Shown: positions 26,984 through 36,325 of the stretch, one piece after another | Layout: the number at the start of each line of letters is the position of its first letter | How positions within the stretch are numbered: position 1 is the stretch's first letter | Origin: Paracoccus indicus | GTDB lineage: Bacteria; Pseudomonadota; Alphaproteobacteria; Rhodobacterales; Rhodobacteraceae | Length of the DNA: 64,000 bases | Assembly: GCF_003056335.1 (NCBI RefSeq) | Contig: NZ_PYWA01000006.1 | Location: 62,001-126,000, forward strand | Direction of reading: 5' to 3' | Notes under the pieces: generated by a model | Told to the model about the DNA's origin: nothing | What the model saw: only the letters and a program-made list of their open reading frames with translations | Database searches by the model: none | Made by a program: the position numbers and the translations under genes

Positions 26984-27323
26984 ATGCACCCCCCTTGGGT
27001 GAAAACCGTAGCACAGGGTCGTGCCGTCACCAGACAGACTTTGGCCTTGGTTTTCGGTTCGATCCCGTCGCGGGATCGTATTGACGCCTGTGACGCCGTT
27101 CCGGCGATATCCGCGCAGTAAGGGGTGCGTGCGGCACATGGTTCGAGGGGGCCAATTCCACCGAGCGCGCGAACCGGCGATCACGGCGTCGAATAGCCGG
27201 TGATTGCACATGCTGTAAAACCGTCAATGATGTCTAAAACTTGTTCATATCGGCACCGTATCGTGTATAAACAGAGGGCTATCTGATCCCGGGCGCGGCG
27301 GATATCTTGGGGAATTGTCAACC
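26984..27323. other. Divergent intergenic region, AcoR-like regulator and BLUF gene
   Basis: 340 bases without a supportable gene. It contains the candidate BLUF promoter at 27241-27270 and must contain the leftward promoter of the regulator, which I could not place. Confidence 0.45.
27241..27270 (+). promoter_or_regulatory. Candidate promoter of the BLUF gene
   Basis: TTGTTC (27241-27246), 18 bases, GTATAA (27265-27270), 54 bases before the start codon, in a locally AT-rich stretch. Reasonable vegetative-type match with slightly long spacing. Confidence 0.35.
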
Positions 27324-27803
27324 ATGTTGATGTCGATCTTGTACCGCAGTCACGCCATCCTGGGTCGCGAAAGCCGTGCCGAACGGTCCATGCTGAACAC
27401 GGTTCGGACCCTCAATCGCGCGGCGAAGATCACCGGGCATCTGCACCGAGAGGAAGATGTCTATTATCAATGGATCGAAGGACCTGTCGCGGCCGTCGAA
27501 GCGCTTCTGATCAGGCTGCAGCGTGATCCGCGCCATGCGGACTTCAGCCTTCTGGGAAGACAGATCACCACCCATCGGCAATTCGCCGACTGGTCGATGG
27601 GCTATTCCACCTCCAATGAGGGCGATCTTCTTGAATGGGCCATCCGCAACGGTTCTTCTTTGAAGGTCACCGATCCTGCGCAGATGGTCGCCTTTTTTCA
27701 CGATCAGGCCCTGCGGAACGAGATCCGCGAAAGACCTGCCTTGTATCGTCACCTTCGTGACGCAGGGTCGGATACGGCGACTGCGATTGACCATCAGCAA
27801 TAG
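27324..27803 (+). CDS. Short BLUF-domain blue-light photoreceptor
   Basis: 159 residues, almost entirely one BLUF domain plus a short helical tail. The flavin-site residues have exactly the spacing of AppA: Tyr7, Asn31, Gln49, Trp90 and Met92 correspond to AppA Tyr21, Asn45, Gln63, Trp104 and Met106. ITGHL, QWIEG and RDPRHADF are family landmarks. It has no output domain, so it should signal through a partner protein. ATG 27324 is chosen because GGGGA lies 11 bases upstream. A small zinc-ribbon gene starts 18 bases downstream. Confidence 0.88.
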   Translation: MLMSILYRSHAILGRESRAERSMLNTVRTLNRAAKITGHLHREEDVYYQWIEGPVAAVEALLIRLQRDPRHADFSLLGRQITTHRQFADWSMGYSTSNEGDLLEWAIRNGSSLKVTDPAQMVAFFHDQALRNEIRERPALYRHLRDAGSDTATAIDHQQ

Positions 27804-27821
27804 GCCCGGCAAACATCACAG

Positions 27822-28037
27822 ATGCCCGATGACAAGCTTCCATATCGCGACACCCGCCTTCCAGCGCCATTCCCGCTGGATTTCGACCTGGATGATGGAC
27901 CGTGCCTTGTTTGCGGATCAACATTGGATGAGGAGTGGATCTGCCCGAACTGCGGCGAAGATCACTTCGACGGTGTCATGCTGCTGATCGGCTATGGCAA
28001 GGCGAAGATCCGCCAGGATCTGGACGCACGGCCATAG
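27822..28037 (+). CDS. Small zinc-ribbon protein downstream of BLUF
   Basis: 71 residues with two CxxC knuckles, Cys28-x2-Cys31 and Cys41-x2-Cys44 (CLVCGSTLDEEWICPNCG), a compact zinc-ribbon or rubredoxin-like site. The gene is 18 bases after the BLUF stop and probably cotranscribed. No strong Shine-Dalgarno is visible before ATG 27822, so the call rests on the cysteine pattern and context. Family not recognised; it could be the effector partner of the photoreceptor. Confidence 0.55.
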   Translation: MPDDKLPYRDTRLPAPFPLDFDLDDGPCLVCGSTLDEEWICPNCGEDHFDGVMLLIGYGKAKIRQDLDARP

Positions 28038-28280
28038 CTGGCCTGGATCGACGATGCCTTCCGTCCGCGGGCATGGCCCGACCCGCGCGGATGCCTGCCA
28101 CAGCATGTCGTGACCGGCCCGCCATCCTGCCCATTGGCATTGGCGCAACGGCATATCGCATGAAATGATGGTCTGATGCCGTCATCCGCCTTCGCGGCAT
28201 GGCGGACGGGCCCAAAGGTTGCCGGGATGCACCCCCCGAACCCTTGGGCCGGTCTGGCCGATTGTCTGGATATGGCCGCC

Positions 28281-29255
28281 CTATCCCAGGAACGCCATTT
28301 CGTTCTTCATGTGCCGCGCGACGAGTTTTTTCTGGTCGCGATTGGCAGGAATATAGAATGCCGGTTCGGGTTGGTAATCGATGTCCTGCACCTCGGGGAA
28401 CAGGGAGATGATTTCCTCGCGCGCTTCGGCGGTGATCGCCTTCAAGGCCTCGGGTCCCGTGAACAGGCTTTCCGTCGGTGCACCTTCCGAAACGATGACC
28501 TCATGCCTGTCGAACAGGATGTGATAGTAATCGACGCTTGGCACCGTATCGTCGATGAAGATCCCCGGCAGTGCGGTCAGTTTGACCGCGGGTATCAGAA
28601 CCTCTTCCTGGCCGAACATGCGCCTTGCAATCTTCGACTTCAGCAATACGCGGTGTTGACGCGAGACCAGCAGATCACGTTCGGGCAAGCCGTTTCCCAT
28701 CGCCCCGGCCATGATCCTGACGGGCCGCAGCTTGGGATTGTTGGCCATCTCACGTTCGGTGACCGTCCTTGTCAGGATCAACCTGGGCGAAAGCTTCCGA
28801 TCGTCATGGCTCATGACGATATCAAAGGGCGTCAGGTCCTCCACGGCTTTCTCACCGCCATCCGTCCGGATCATGGTTCCCGCAGCGAAGCAAGGCGGAC
28901 TTAGTGCCACGACCGGCGTCGGGGTATTCCCGCTTACGGCGGTCGAGGAAACGAATGAGCCTGATTGCAGGATCTTTCCATCCGTGGGGGTAAAGAATAT
29001 TTGCCCGTTATCAAGGTAGAATGTACTGCCGACGACGGTCACATCTCCGGATCCGGGAATGTTGACGGTCACGGTATCGCCGGGAAAGGACGCTGTGACC
29101 AATATCCCGTTGACCGTATCGCCTTGGCCGCTGCCGATCGTTCCGTCATCGTTCTGATCGATCAAGTCGAAATTGAACGTATTCAGGGTCGTCCCCGGCG
29201 GCGGCGGCGCGAAGGGATCGATTTCATAGAACTGATCAGTGTAGGAAGTCGGCAT
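28281..29255 (-). CDS. Hint-domain protein
   Basis: 324 residues. The C-terminal 200 residues form a Hedgehog/intein (Hint) domain beginning at Cys122 (CFAAGTMIRTDGGEKAVEDL), of the type widespread in Rhodobacterales secreted proteins. The N-terminal 120 residues are beta-rich with an aspartate/glycine stretch (DQNDDGTIGSGQGD) that may bind calcium. No classical signal peptide is present. Hint domains can autoprocess, but the biological role in these bacteria is not known. Confidence 0.82.
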   Translation of the reverse strand: MPTSYTDQFYEIDPFAPPPPGTTLNTFNFDLIDQNDDGTIGSGQGDTVNGILVTASFPGDTVTVNIPGSGDVTVVGSTFYLDNGQIFFTPTDGKILQSGSFVSSTAVSGNTPTPVVALSPPCFAAGTMIRTDGGEKAVEDLTPFDIVMSHDDRKLSPRLILTRTVTEREMANNPKLRPVRIMAGAMGNGLPERDLLVSRQHRVLLKSKIARRMFGQEEVLIPAVKLTALPGIFIDDTVPSVDYYHILFDRHEVIVSEGAPTESLFTGPEALKAITAEAREEIISLFPEVQDIDYQPEPAFYIPANRDQKKLVARHMKNEMAFLG

Positions 29256-30501
29256 TCTTTCACCTCACATGTCGCAACTGATGCATTCGCATCGCGGCGC
29301 TTTCATGAGAGAATATGTTATAAGCTGATTTGATATAAGTTATCCTTCAGCATACCCGTCTGTCATATCAGATAGTTCTAACGCCACGTCGCAGTATTCA
29401 TTCAGATGGAAAGCGGGTGCCTGACCATTGTCGCCATGCGAGGGGGCCGAAGTCGCCGAACCGCAGTCGCCGTCCCTTTGAATTTCCGTGCTGTTCTGGT
29501 TTGATGTACGATATGTGGCGCAAAGGGGCCGTCGTCGAACATCGGCTGTACTGCCATTCGCTATCCGTCGATGCAAGGGCACTGCGGGCCTGTCCGGCCC
29601 CAAGAACCGGCACCCCGTTCACAGGCTTACCGCCGAATCGTTCCGTATTTGCCTGTTCGGCGCATCGTAGCGACCTGCGACGATTTTAAACCTGCCGCAT
29701 TGGATAATGCTGGTGATCGCGCCATAGGCCGGTCAATGTGCGTATGGAACGGGTGTCATGAAAGGCAGGGTACGAATGCCTGCGCCTTCCGGCGTAAACG
29801 TCATGCTCGGACCCGCACCGCTGTAAAGCGTTGGGAAATGCCTGTGGATCAGCATATTCGCCCTTTTCGCGATAGAAAATGATACCGCCAGTCGTGCAAC
29901 CACCCACGTCCGGATGAGATCGCCGCCGGGCCCTGACTATTGCGGTGTCCATGCCGGGGCGCATCCATGCACGTAGTGAAACGAAGCCAATAGCTGATTT
30001 TGGTAGGTGAGCCATGGCATTGCGCTTTGGATCGAAAGTCGTCCGGCCTGAAGGCAAGCGAGGGTTATCCGGTGGCCCTGATGCAGGATTTGGGCAGACA
30101 GAGGCACGTCAGTTCGACGGTGAAGCCACGCGCGTGCATTCGCAACATTCCCATAAAAGTCCGGAAAGTGCAGTATTGATAGTTGCATAATCATGTTTAT
30201 TCTATACTGCGACGTTAGGTCCGCGCCAACGAGCCGGGAACTCTGCGAGCGGGCAATATTGTCTGATCGCTTATCCCAGTTGCACGGCTCGACTTCGTAT
30301 CAACAGGGGTGATGCGATGTGTGCGGGTTCCGGCAGGGAAACACAGGTCATGGCGCAGGGAGGGCTGAACTTGGCCGTCACCTCGGACCGCAACGTGAGG
30401 ATGTGCGGTGAACATCTTCCACCAAACGCTGACAACGAAATCAGCCCCGGTGCCTTGGCAATCGCAACAACGGCGTCGACACCGAAGTAGCCTGTCGAGT
30501 G
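29256..30501. other. Long gene-poor region
   Basis: About 1.25 kb with no gene I can support. Base composition is less GC-biased than the neighbours. Many short frames exist on both strands but none has matching codon use, a good ribosome site and a recognisable product. The best small candidate is 30317-30490, listed separately. Confidence 0.5.
30317..30490 (+). CDS. Possible small ORF of 57 residues
   Basis: ATG 30317 has AGGGG 8 bases upstream and encodes a 57-residue polar peptide with two cysteines (MCAGSG... and RMCGEH), ending at TAG 30488. No homology recognised and no operon context; it may equally be chance. Confidence 0.2.
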   Translation: MCAGSGRETQVMAQGGLNLAVTSDRNVRMCGEHLPPNADNEISPGALAIATTASTPK

Positions 30502-31254
30502 TCAACCGGGCAGCGTCACGATGATGGGGCCGCTGCGGGTGGTCACCACGGTGTGCTCGTATTGCACGACCGGCGCGGCGGGCTGGCTATAGAGGGTCCA
30601 CTCGTCGCCGGCACCCGACCTTGCCCATCGGCCGCCGCGCGACAGGAACGGCTCGACCGTCAGCACAAGGCCATCGTGCATACGGCGTCTGTCGCCCTTG
30701 GTGGGCCATGTCGGAACCTCTTCGGGGTCTTCGTGCAGGGCCTGGCCCACGCCATGGCTTGCCAGGTTGCGGATCAGCGTATAGCCGCGCTTGGACGCGA
30801 AGGCGCCGATGGCATTGCCGATCCCGGCCAGCGGCTTGCCATGCCCCACCTGCGCGATACCGATCCGCATGGCGCGCTTTCCGTCCCGGCAGAGCCGGTC
30901 GATCTGCGGCTGGACCGACCCGAGGCAGAAGCTTGCTCCGGTATCGGCGAAGTAACCGTCGAATGACGCCGAAACGTCGATGTTGACCAGATCCCCTTCA
31001 GCCAGTCGACGCTGACCGGGGATGCCGTGTGCGATCTCCTCGTTGACGCTGATGCAGGTCGTGCCGGGGAAACCATAGGTGGTCCGGGGGGCCGAAAGCG
31101 CGCCTTCGCGTTCCAGCAGTTCCTGCCCGATGGCATCAAGTTCGCGCGTGGTCATGCCGGGCTCCATGGCGGCCGCCATCGACTGCATGGTGTTCGCGAC
31201 GATCCTGCCGATCGTCTTCAGGCCATCCAGTTCATCTTGCTGCGTGATCGTCAT
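30502..31254 (-). CDS. map: Type I methionine aminopeptidase
   Basis: 250 residues. The five metal ligands of MetAP are visible: two aspartates in VNIDVSASFDGYFADTG, the histidine in ASHGVGQALHEDPEEVP, and glutamates in VLTVEPFLS and QYEHTVVTT. It removes N-terminal methionine from nascent proteins. It lacks the long zinc-finger extension of eukaryotic forms. The start ATG 31254 (MTITQQDELDGL) has GGTGGA upstream. It is a likely second copy rather than the housekeeping map, because it sits next to a TetR-MFS pair rather than translation genes; that is inference. Confidence 0.9.
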   Translation of the reverse strand: MTITQQDELDGLKTIGRIVANTMQSMAAAMEPGMTTRELDAIGQELLEREGALSAPRTTYGFPGTTCISVNEEIAHGIPGQRRLAEGDLVNIDVSASFDGYFADTGASFCLGSVQPQIDRLCRDGKRAMRIGIAQVGHGKPLAGIGNAIGAFASKRGYTLIRNLASHGVGQALHEDPEEVPTWPTKGDRRRMHDGLVLTVEPFLSRGGRWARSGAGDEWTLYSQPAAPVVQYEHTVVTTRSGPIIVTLPG

Positions 31255-31386
31255 CTGCGTTCCACCCGTCCCTTGGAGGCCTGGCAAGGTTTTAGCATCG
31301 ACAAGCCGTTCTGTCCCGCCCTTTGGTCGGCGCGGCGGCATCGGGCAACGCCGACGTCCGCCATGCGGCCTTTCTTCACCGTGACG

Positions 31387-32520
31387 CTATGCCAGGGCGG
31401 TATCGATCCTGGGTTCCGCGCGGACAGCTCCGGCAATCAGGGCGATGGCGGCGAAACATGTGACGGCAAAGGAGACACCCTGCCCCGCCATCAGAAACCC
31501 GAAAAGCGGGGCGCCGACGGTCTGACCCACGGCGATCGTCAGAAAGCCTGTCATCAGCCCGGTCGCAGGTCGGTCGGGTAAGGCATGGATGCCCCAGACA
31601 AGGTAGACCCCCGTCAGCATCACATAGGCCGCGCCGAAGATGGCACCACCGACAAGCGTGGGAACGGGCCCCAGACCAAGGCCGACCGCCAGGATGCTGA
31701 CCGCCATCAGGCCCAGAAAGGCCCGGTGGACGCGATCAAGCCCGAATTGTCCTACAAGCGTGCCCGCGAAGCCGCCCAGAAGCCCCCCTATTCCGATGCA
31801 GGCCCACAGAAGGCCGGTGCCGGTCGTTCCCCAGTCCAAGATCTGGGCCACGATCTGGCCGCCGAAGGACCAGAGCGCCGTGCTTGCGGCCCCCATCAGG
31901 AAGGATGCGCATATCAGGCGCAGAACCTTTCTCGTCATCGGCGGCAGGCCCCCCGCGCCACGACTGCCCGAGGCTTTGGGCAGCGCGATTGCGGCCAGGA
32001 TGGCCAGGGCCAGTGCCATGACGGCAAAGGCGCCGAAGGCCAGCCGCCATTGCACGGTCATGGCAAGGGCAATCGGTCCCGACAGCGCCACCCCCGCGCT
32101 GACGCCGGCATTGATCACCGTGTTCGTCAGGTTCCGGCGACACTTGCCGACCTCTGCTGCCACCGCGGCGGCCAATGGCGGCGAAGCGAGGCCTGTGCTG
32201 GACCCCGAAATCATCACGGCCACGGCAAGGATCAGGGGCGATGGCGCCAGCGCGATGCCCGCCATGCCGACCGCCGCGACAAGGGCCGCGCAGACCGCGA
32301 CTGCGCGTGCGCCGAAGCGCTCGGTCAGAATGGCCGAGGCGACGATGGCGATGCAGTAGCTGGCGAAGGATCCGCCCGAGATCACGCCACCAAGGGATGT
32401 GCCGATGCCAAGTTCGCTGTCGATCTGCGGCAGGAAGAGGCCGAATGCGAAGCGGGCGAAACCGTAGCAGACCGCGATGAGGGCGAAGCCGGTCGCGCCG
32501 ATGCGAAGGGTCGGGCTCAT
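31387..32520 (-). CDS. MFS transporter
   Basis: 377 residues with about 12 hydrophobic helices and a major-facilitator layout: first helix LIAVCYGFARFAFGLFLPQI, loop TERFGARAVAV between helices 2 and 3. The FARFAFG motif recalls the YbfB/YjiJ-like group of MFS proteins. Its start codon overlaps the stop of the upstream tetR gene (ATGA), so it is almost certainly the repressed efflux target of that regulator. Substrate unknown. Confidence 0.88.
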   Translation of the reverse strand: MSPTLRIGATGFALIAVCYGFARFAFGLFLPQIDSELGIGTSLGGVISGGSFASYCIAIVASAILTERFGARAVAVCAALVAAVGMAGIALAPSPLILAVAVMISGSSTGLASPPLAAAVAAEVGKCRRNLTNTVINAGVSAGVALSGPIALAMTVQWRLAFGAFAVMALALAILAAIALPKASGSRGAGGLPPMTRKVLRLICASFLMGAASTALWSFGGQIVAQILDWGTTGTGLLWACIGIGGLLGGFAGTLVGQFGLDRVHRAFLGLMAVSILAVGLGLGPVPTLVGGAIFGAAYVMLTGVYLVWGIHALPDRPATGLMTGFLTIAVGQTVGAPLFGFLMAGQGVSFAVTCFAAIALIAGAVRAEPRIDTALA

Positions 32521-33041
32521 CCGCGGGCGCTTTCCAGCAGGATAGCAGCCACCGCACGGGCCGCCGCGACGGCCTGCTGGCCGCGATAGACGGCGGCGTG
32601 GGTCGCGCCCTCGAAAAGGATCAGCATCTGTTCGGCAAGTGCAGGGTCATCCTGCCCAAGATCCTTGGCGACGACTTCGGCAATCCGCCGGTGGAAGGCA
32701 TCCTTATGCGCGGCGACGGCATCGGCAATCTCTGGCGTGTCGCCGCCCGTTTCCGCGCGGGACCGTAGGAACAGGCAGCCCCTGCACCCTTCGACCCGCA
32801 CCCAATCCTCGAGTGCGGCAAAGAGGGCGTCGACGGTCTGCACGTCAAGCCGGGCCATGAAGCGTCGATCCCTTTCGGTCAGCACGCGCGCCATCAGCGC
32901 GGCCTTGCTGCCGGCATGCTTGTAAAGCGTCCGGCTGGACATTCCCGCAGCCTCGGTCAGCCGGTCAATGCCGGTGGCCATATAGCCGTGCCGATCGAAA
33001 AGCTGCTCGGCGGTGGCGGTCAGTTTGCTGATCCTGTCCAC
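32517..33041 (-). CDS. TetR/AcrR family repressor
   Basis: 174 residues from GTG 33041 with AGGAGG upstream. N-terminal helix-turn-helix (TATAEQLFDRHGYMATGIDRLTEA with GMSSRTLYKHAGSKAALM) and an all-helical ligand-binding C-terminus. It is translationally coupled to the MFS exporter and preceded by a palindrome, the usual arrangement of a self-regulated drug/solvent efflux unit. Confidence 0.88.
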   Translation of the reverse strand: MDRISKLTATAEQLFDRHGYMATGIDRLTEAAGMSSRTLYKHAGSKAALMARVLTERDRRFMARLDVQTVDALFAALEDWVRVEGCRGCLFLRSRAETGGDTPEIADAVAAHKDAFHRRIAEVVAKDLGQDDPALAEQMLILFEGATHAAVYRGQQAVAAARAVAAILLESARG

Positions 33042-33484
33042 GGGAACCTCCTGCTGGTGTTCATCGGGACCAATGTAAAACGATTGCTTTACTTTACAAG
33101 TGGGCCGCGGCCTTCATGTGCCCTGCCCCGGGTCGGGGCAGGCCTGATCGGGCGACATCTTGGCGGCCCCCGGTCACTTGCCGCCATGCCGGGACCGGCC
33201 GGTGACCATCGAGCGTACAGTGGTTTGGCTGTTCCCGCTTCGGGGAAGGCAAAGCGTTACAAAACCTTCACTTGGCAGGCGGGTTATATTTCATTAATTC
33301 ATGCATCATGGAAACACAATTTCCAGACTGCCGGACCCGTGCGGCACCATCCGGTGATGGTCCGGATGCCCGCCGCCTGGCATGTCGCCCCTCGGCCCGA
33401 TCCCGCTGGCCACGGCTGATCGGATGTCCGTTCAGCCGTGGCCGTCCCGTCATCTGCATGTCCGTCAATACAGGAACCGCCCCC
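33042..33484. other. Divergent intergenic region, tetR and arsC
   Basis: 443 bases. Contains the tetR palindrome at 33075-33092. No gene is supported; frames that run into arsC from upstream have no ribosome site. Confidence 0.45.
33075..33092. promoter_or_regulatory. Candidate TetR operator
   Basis: GTAAAACGATTGCTTTAC: five-base arms GTAAA/TTTAC and 14 of 18 positions symmetrical, 34 bases upstream of the tetR start codon. Size and position suit self-repression. Confidence 0.45.
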
Positions 33485-33997
33485 ATGTCCGACCGCAAAT
33501 ACAACGTCCTGTTCATCTGCGTGGGCAATTCCGCGCGATCCATCTTCGCCGAGTCGATCCTGCGGAAGGCGGCAGGCGATCGCTTTGTCGCATATTCCGC
33601 AGGCACCCGTCCCGGCAGCCAGCTGAACCCCTTTGCCGTCAAGGTTCTGCACGACAAGGGCCATGACACGTCACTGCTGCGTTCGAAGGATGTCTCCGAG
33701 TTCTCGCGGCCCGACGCCCCGCACTTCGACTTTGTCTTCACGGTTTGCAATCAGGCCGCGAACGAGGAATGTCCGGCGTGGGAGGGGCAGCCCGTCAGCG
33801 GTCACTGGGGCATGACCGATCCGGTCAAGGTCGAGGGTACCAATGCCGAAAAGGCGCTTGCCTTCCAGCAGGCATATGGCGCGCTGAAGAACCGCATCGA
33901 GGCATTCGTCGCCTTGCCGATCCAGAGCCTCGATCGCATCGCGTTGCAAGAGGCCGTGGACGACATCGGACGCACCGATCCCCGCACGGGGGCATGA
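33485..33997 (+). CDS. arsC: Arsenate reductase of the low-molecular-weight phosphatase type
   Basis: 170 residues. The active-site loop CVGNSARS follows the first strand (YNVLFICVG), and the HFDFVFTVCNQAANEECPAW segment carries the extra cysteines used in thioredoxin-linked arsenate reductases. WGMTDPVKVEGT is the usual DP motif region. It reduces arsenate to arsenite for export. The only exporter visible is acr3 at the left edge, 33 kb away, so this copy is not in a local ars operon. ATG 33485 chosen over longer frames because the family begins at this strand. Confidence 0.85.
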   Translation: MSDRKYNVLFICVGNSARSIFAESILRKAAGDRFVAYSAGTRPGSQLNPFAVKVLHDKGHDTSLLRSKDVSEFSRPDAPHFDFVFTVCNQAANEECPAWEGQPVSGHWGMTDPVKVEGTNAEKALAFQQAYGALKNRIEAFVALPIQSLDRIALQEAVDDIGRTDPRTGA

Positions 33998-34433
33998 TCG
34001 CTGCGGGCATGCCCGCGCCGAAACCCCTTTGCCGACGATCGCCTTGATCATCTCGCAGGCTGGGGCCGCCGCCCGCAACGCCGTCGCCCTGCCCGCCTGA
34101 TGCGGTTTGTTCGGCACGAAAGCCGCGAGCTGCCGGGCATGCCGTAAACGTCGCGCGGTGTTTTTGGGATGGGCCGGTGGGCCAGCGATCCAGCAGAATG
34201 GATGGGCCGCCCTGCCCCTGCCCCAAGCCATCGGCTGCAAAGCGCACGAACTGAGGCCGCGTCGGCGAGTGCGGCCCATCTGCCTTGCCGCCAAAGCATC
34301 AAAAAGAGGCAACTTCCCGCTGGAAATGCAAACCGCGCCTTTCCACCGGCCACGGTTCGTGAAAAAGGACAGGAAACAAGAGCGGTGCGCCCCCGAGTCG
34401 CGATCCGCCTGAAAAGCAGGAGCAGAGTTCGCC
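33998..34433. other. Intergenic region upstream of minCDE
   Basis: 436 bases between arsC and minC. A 14-bp palindrome GCGGGCATGCCCGC (34003-34016) just after arsC may form a hairpin but lacks a T-run. The min promoter must lie here, but I could not place it. Confidence 0.4.
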
Positions 34434-35189
34434 GTGTCAGTTCGAAACCCACGGTCCCGGCACAATCCGATGCCAACCAGCGTCGCCGCGTTTCAGGTGC
34501 GCGGGCGCTTTCTGACGGCATTGGTGCTTCGTATCGACAGCGAAGCCGCGGGCGATCAGTTCTATGGGCAGATCGACGACCAGCTGCTGAAGACGCCCCA
34601 GTTCTTCGCGGGCGCGCCGATGGTGCTGGATCTGGGGAATTCCGCGGGCTTCCGCGATGCCGATGCCATCCGCGATCTGGTGGACAATCTGCGGCAACGT
34701 GAACTGCGCGTCTTCGGGGTGCAGAACGCGCATGGCCTCGACCCGGCGACGCTGCAGACGTTGGGGCTGATCAATGTGACGACGGGGCGTGATGCCCCGC
34801 TGCCGCGCGACACGGGCCAGGTTGCGACGGCCACCGCATCGGCCGCAGCGCCGCGGGCGGTGGATAACAAGGTGATCCGGTCCACGGTCCGTTCGGGCCA
34901 GATGATCGTGGCGGAACACGGCGACCTGACGGTGATCGGATCGGTCGCCTCGGGGGCCGAGCTGATCGCGGCGGGCAACATCCACGTCTATGGTCCCCTG
35001 CGCGGTCGCGCCATGGCGGGCTGTCACGGCAACGAGAACGCGCATATCTTCTGCCAGAGCCTGAACGCCGAACTGGTCGCGATTGCCGGGCTCTACAAGA
35101 CCAGCGAGACGCTTGACGCCGCCGTCGGCCAAGGCTGCACGCATATTTACCTTGAGGATGAGAAACTTCGCATGGAGGTGATCGCATGA
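34434..35189 (+). CDS. minC: Septum site-determining protein MinC
   Basis: 251 residues. N-terminal MinC_N domain (FQVRGRFLTALVLRI ... FFAGAPMVLDLGN) and C-terminal beta-helix (VIGSVASGAELIAAGNIHVY and GPLRGRAMAG, GLYKT). It blocks FtsZ assembly away from midcell. GTG 34434 has AGGAG upstream; ATG 34470 is a possible shorter start. The stop overlaps minD by four bases. Confidence 0.92.
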   Translation: MSVRNPRSRHNPMPTSVAAFQVRGRFLTALVLRIDSEAAGDQFYGQIDDQLLKTPQFFAGAPMVLDLGNSAGFRDADAIRDLVDNLRQRELRVFGVQNAHGLDPATLQTLGLINVTTGRDAPLPRDTGQVATATASAAAPRAVDNKVIRSTVRSGQMIVAEHGDLTVIGSVASGAELIAAGNIHVYGPLRGRAMAGCHGNENAHIFCQSLNAELVAIAGLYKTSETLDAAVGQGCTHIYLEDEKLRMEVIA

Positions 35190-36034
35190 CGACAGAACCC
35201 AAGAAGAACCCGCCGCTTGGCCGGGTGATCGTGATTACCTCGGGGAAGGGCGGCGTCGGCAAGACGACCTCTTCGGCGGCCATTTCGGCGGGGCTGGCCA
35301 AGCAGGGCTTCAAGACGGTCGTCATCGACTTCGACGTGGGGCTGCGCAACCTGGACATGACCATGGGCTGCGAACGCCGCGTGGTCTTCGACTTCATCAA
35401 CGTCATCCAGGGCGATGCCAAGCTGAAGCAGGCGCTGATCAAGGACAAGCGCGTCGATACCCTGTTCATCCTGCCCACCTCGCAGACCCGCGACAAGGAT
35501 GCGCTGACCAAGGAGGGCGTCGACAAGGTCCTGACCGAGCTGCGGGCCGAGTTCGACTATATCATCTGCGACAGCCCTGCCGGTATCGAACACGGTGCGC
35601 AGATGGCCATGTATTTCGCCGATGAGGCCGTGGTCGTCACCAACCCCGAAGTGTCGTCCGTGCGCGACAGCGACCGCGTTCTGGGCCTGCTGAGCAGCCA
35701 GACCAAGCGCGCCGAAACCGAAGGCTCGGACCCGATCAAGGCGCAGGTCCTGATCACGCGCTACGACGAGACGCGCGTCGAGAACGGCGAGATGATGACC
35801 GTCGAGGACGTCCTGGAGATCCTGGCGGTGCCGCTGCTGGGTGTCGTTCCGGAAAGCAAGGCGATCCTGAAGGCCTCGAACGTCGGCACGCCGGTGGTGC
35901 TGGACGGCCCCTCGGCTGCGGCCCAGGCCTATGAGGATGCCGTGTCGCGCCTGACCGGGAAAGAGGTCGAGATGCGCATCCAGGGAGAGCGTCGTGCCGG
36001 CCTGTTCAAGCGGCTGTTTGGACGTGCGTCATGA
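35186..36034 (+). CDS. minD: Septum site-determining ATPase MinD
   Basis: 282 residues. Deviant Walker A GKGGVGKTTSSAA, switch regions FDVGLRNLD and ICDSPAGIEHGA, and a C-terminal amphipathic helix (GLFKRLFGR) for membrane binding. It recruits MinC to the membrane and oscillates with MinE. Overlaps both neighbours by ATGA junctions. Confidence 0.95.
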   Translation: MTTEPKKNPPLGRVIVITSGKGGVGKTTSSAAISAGLAKQGFKTVVIDFDVGLRNLDMTMGCERRVVFDFINVIQGDAKLKQALIKDKRVDTLFILPTSQTRDKDALTKEGVDKVLTELRAEFDYIICDSPAGIEHGAQMAMYFADEAVVVTNPEVSSVRDSDRVLGLLSSQTKRAETEGSDPIKAQVLITRYDETRVENGEMMTVEDVLEILAVPLLGVVPESKAILKASNVGTPVVLDGPSAAAQAYEDAVSRLTGKEVEMRIQGERRAGLFKRLFGRAS

Positions 36035-36306
36035 GCCTGTTCAGTTTCACCCGCAAGAAGCAGCCCAAAAGCGCGCAGACGGCCAAGGATCGTCTGCAGA
36101 TCCTTCTGGCGCATGAACGCAGCAGCAGTGGTGCCGCCGAGGCCGATTATCTGCCCATGCTGCAACGCGACATCGTGGCGGCGATCAGGAAATACGTCCC
36201 GATCGGGGATACCGACGTCGATGTCCGCATGGAACGCGGCGACCAGATGTCCAGCCTCGAGATCAATATCGATCTGCCGCGGATCGGCAAGTCCAAGGAC
36301 AGCTGA
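36031..36306 (+). CDS. minE: Cell division topological specificity factor MinE
   Basis: 91 residues, normal MinE length. KDRLQILLAHERSSSG is the anti-MinCD helix and the C-terminal half (YVPIGDTDVDVRMERGDQMS) the dimerisation domain. It stimulates MinD ATPase and drives pole-to-pole oscillation. Last gene of minCDE. Confidence 0.95.
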   Translation: MSLFSFTRKKQPKSAQTAKDRLQILLAHERSSSGAAEADYLPMLQRDIVAAIRKYVPIGDTDVDVRMERGDQMSSLEINIDLPRIGKSKDS

Positions 36307-36325
36307 GGGCCGTTCAGCGCCCTCA
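36304..36325 (+). terminator. Weak hairpin after minE
   Basis: TGAGGGC, 8-base loop, GCCCTCA, beginning within the minE stop codon. No T-tract follows, so it may be an mRNA end stabiliser rather than an intrinsic terminator. Confidence 0.3.

Noticed and set aside
34003..34016. GCGGGCATGCCCGC palindrome as arsC terminator
   Set aside because: No T-run follows; short GC palindromes are frequent in this genome.
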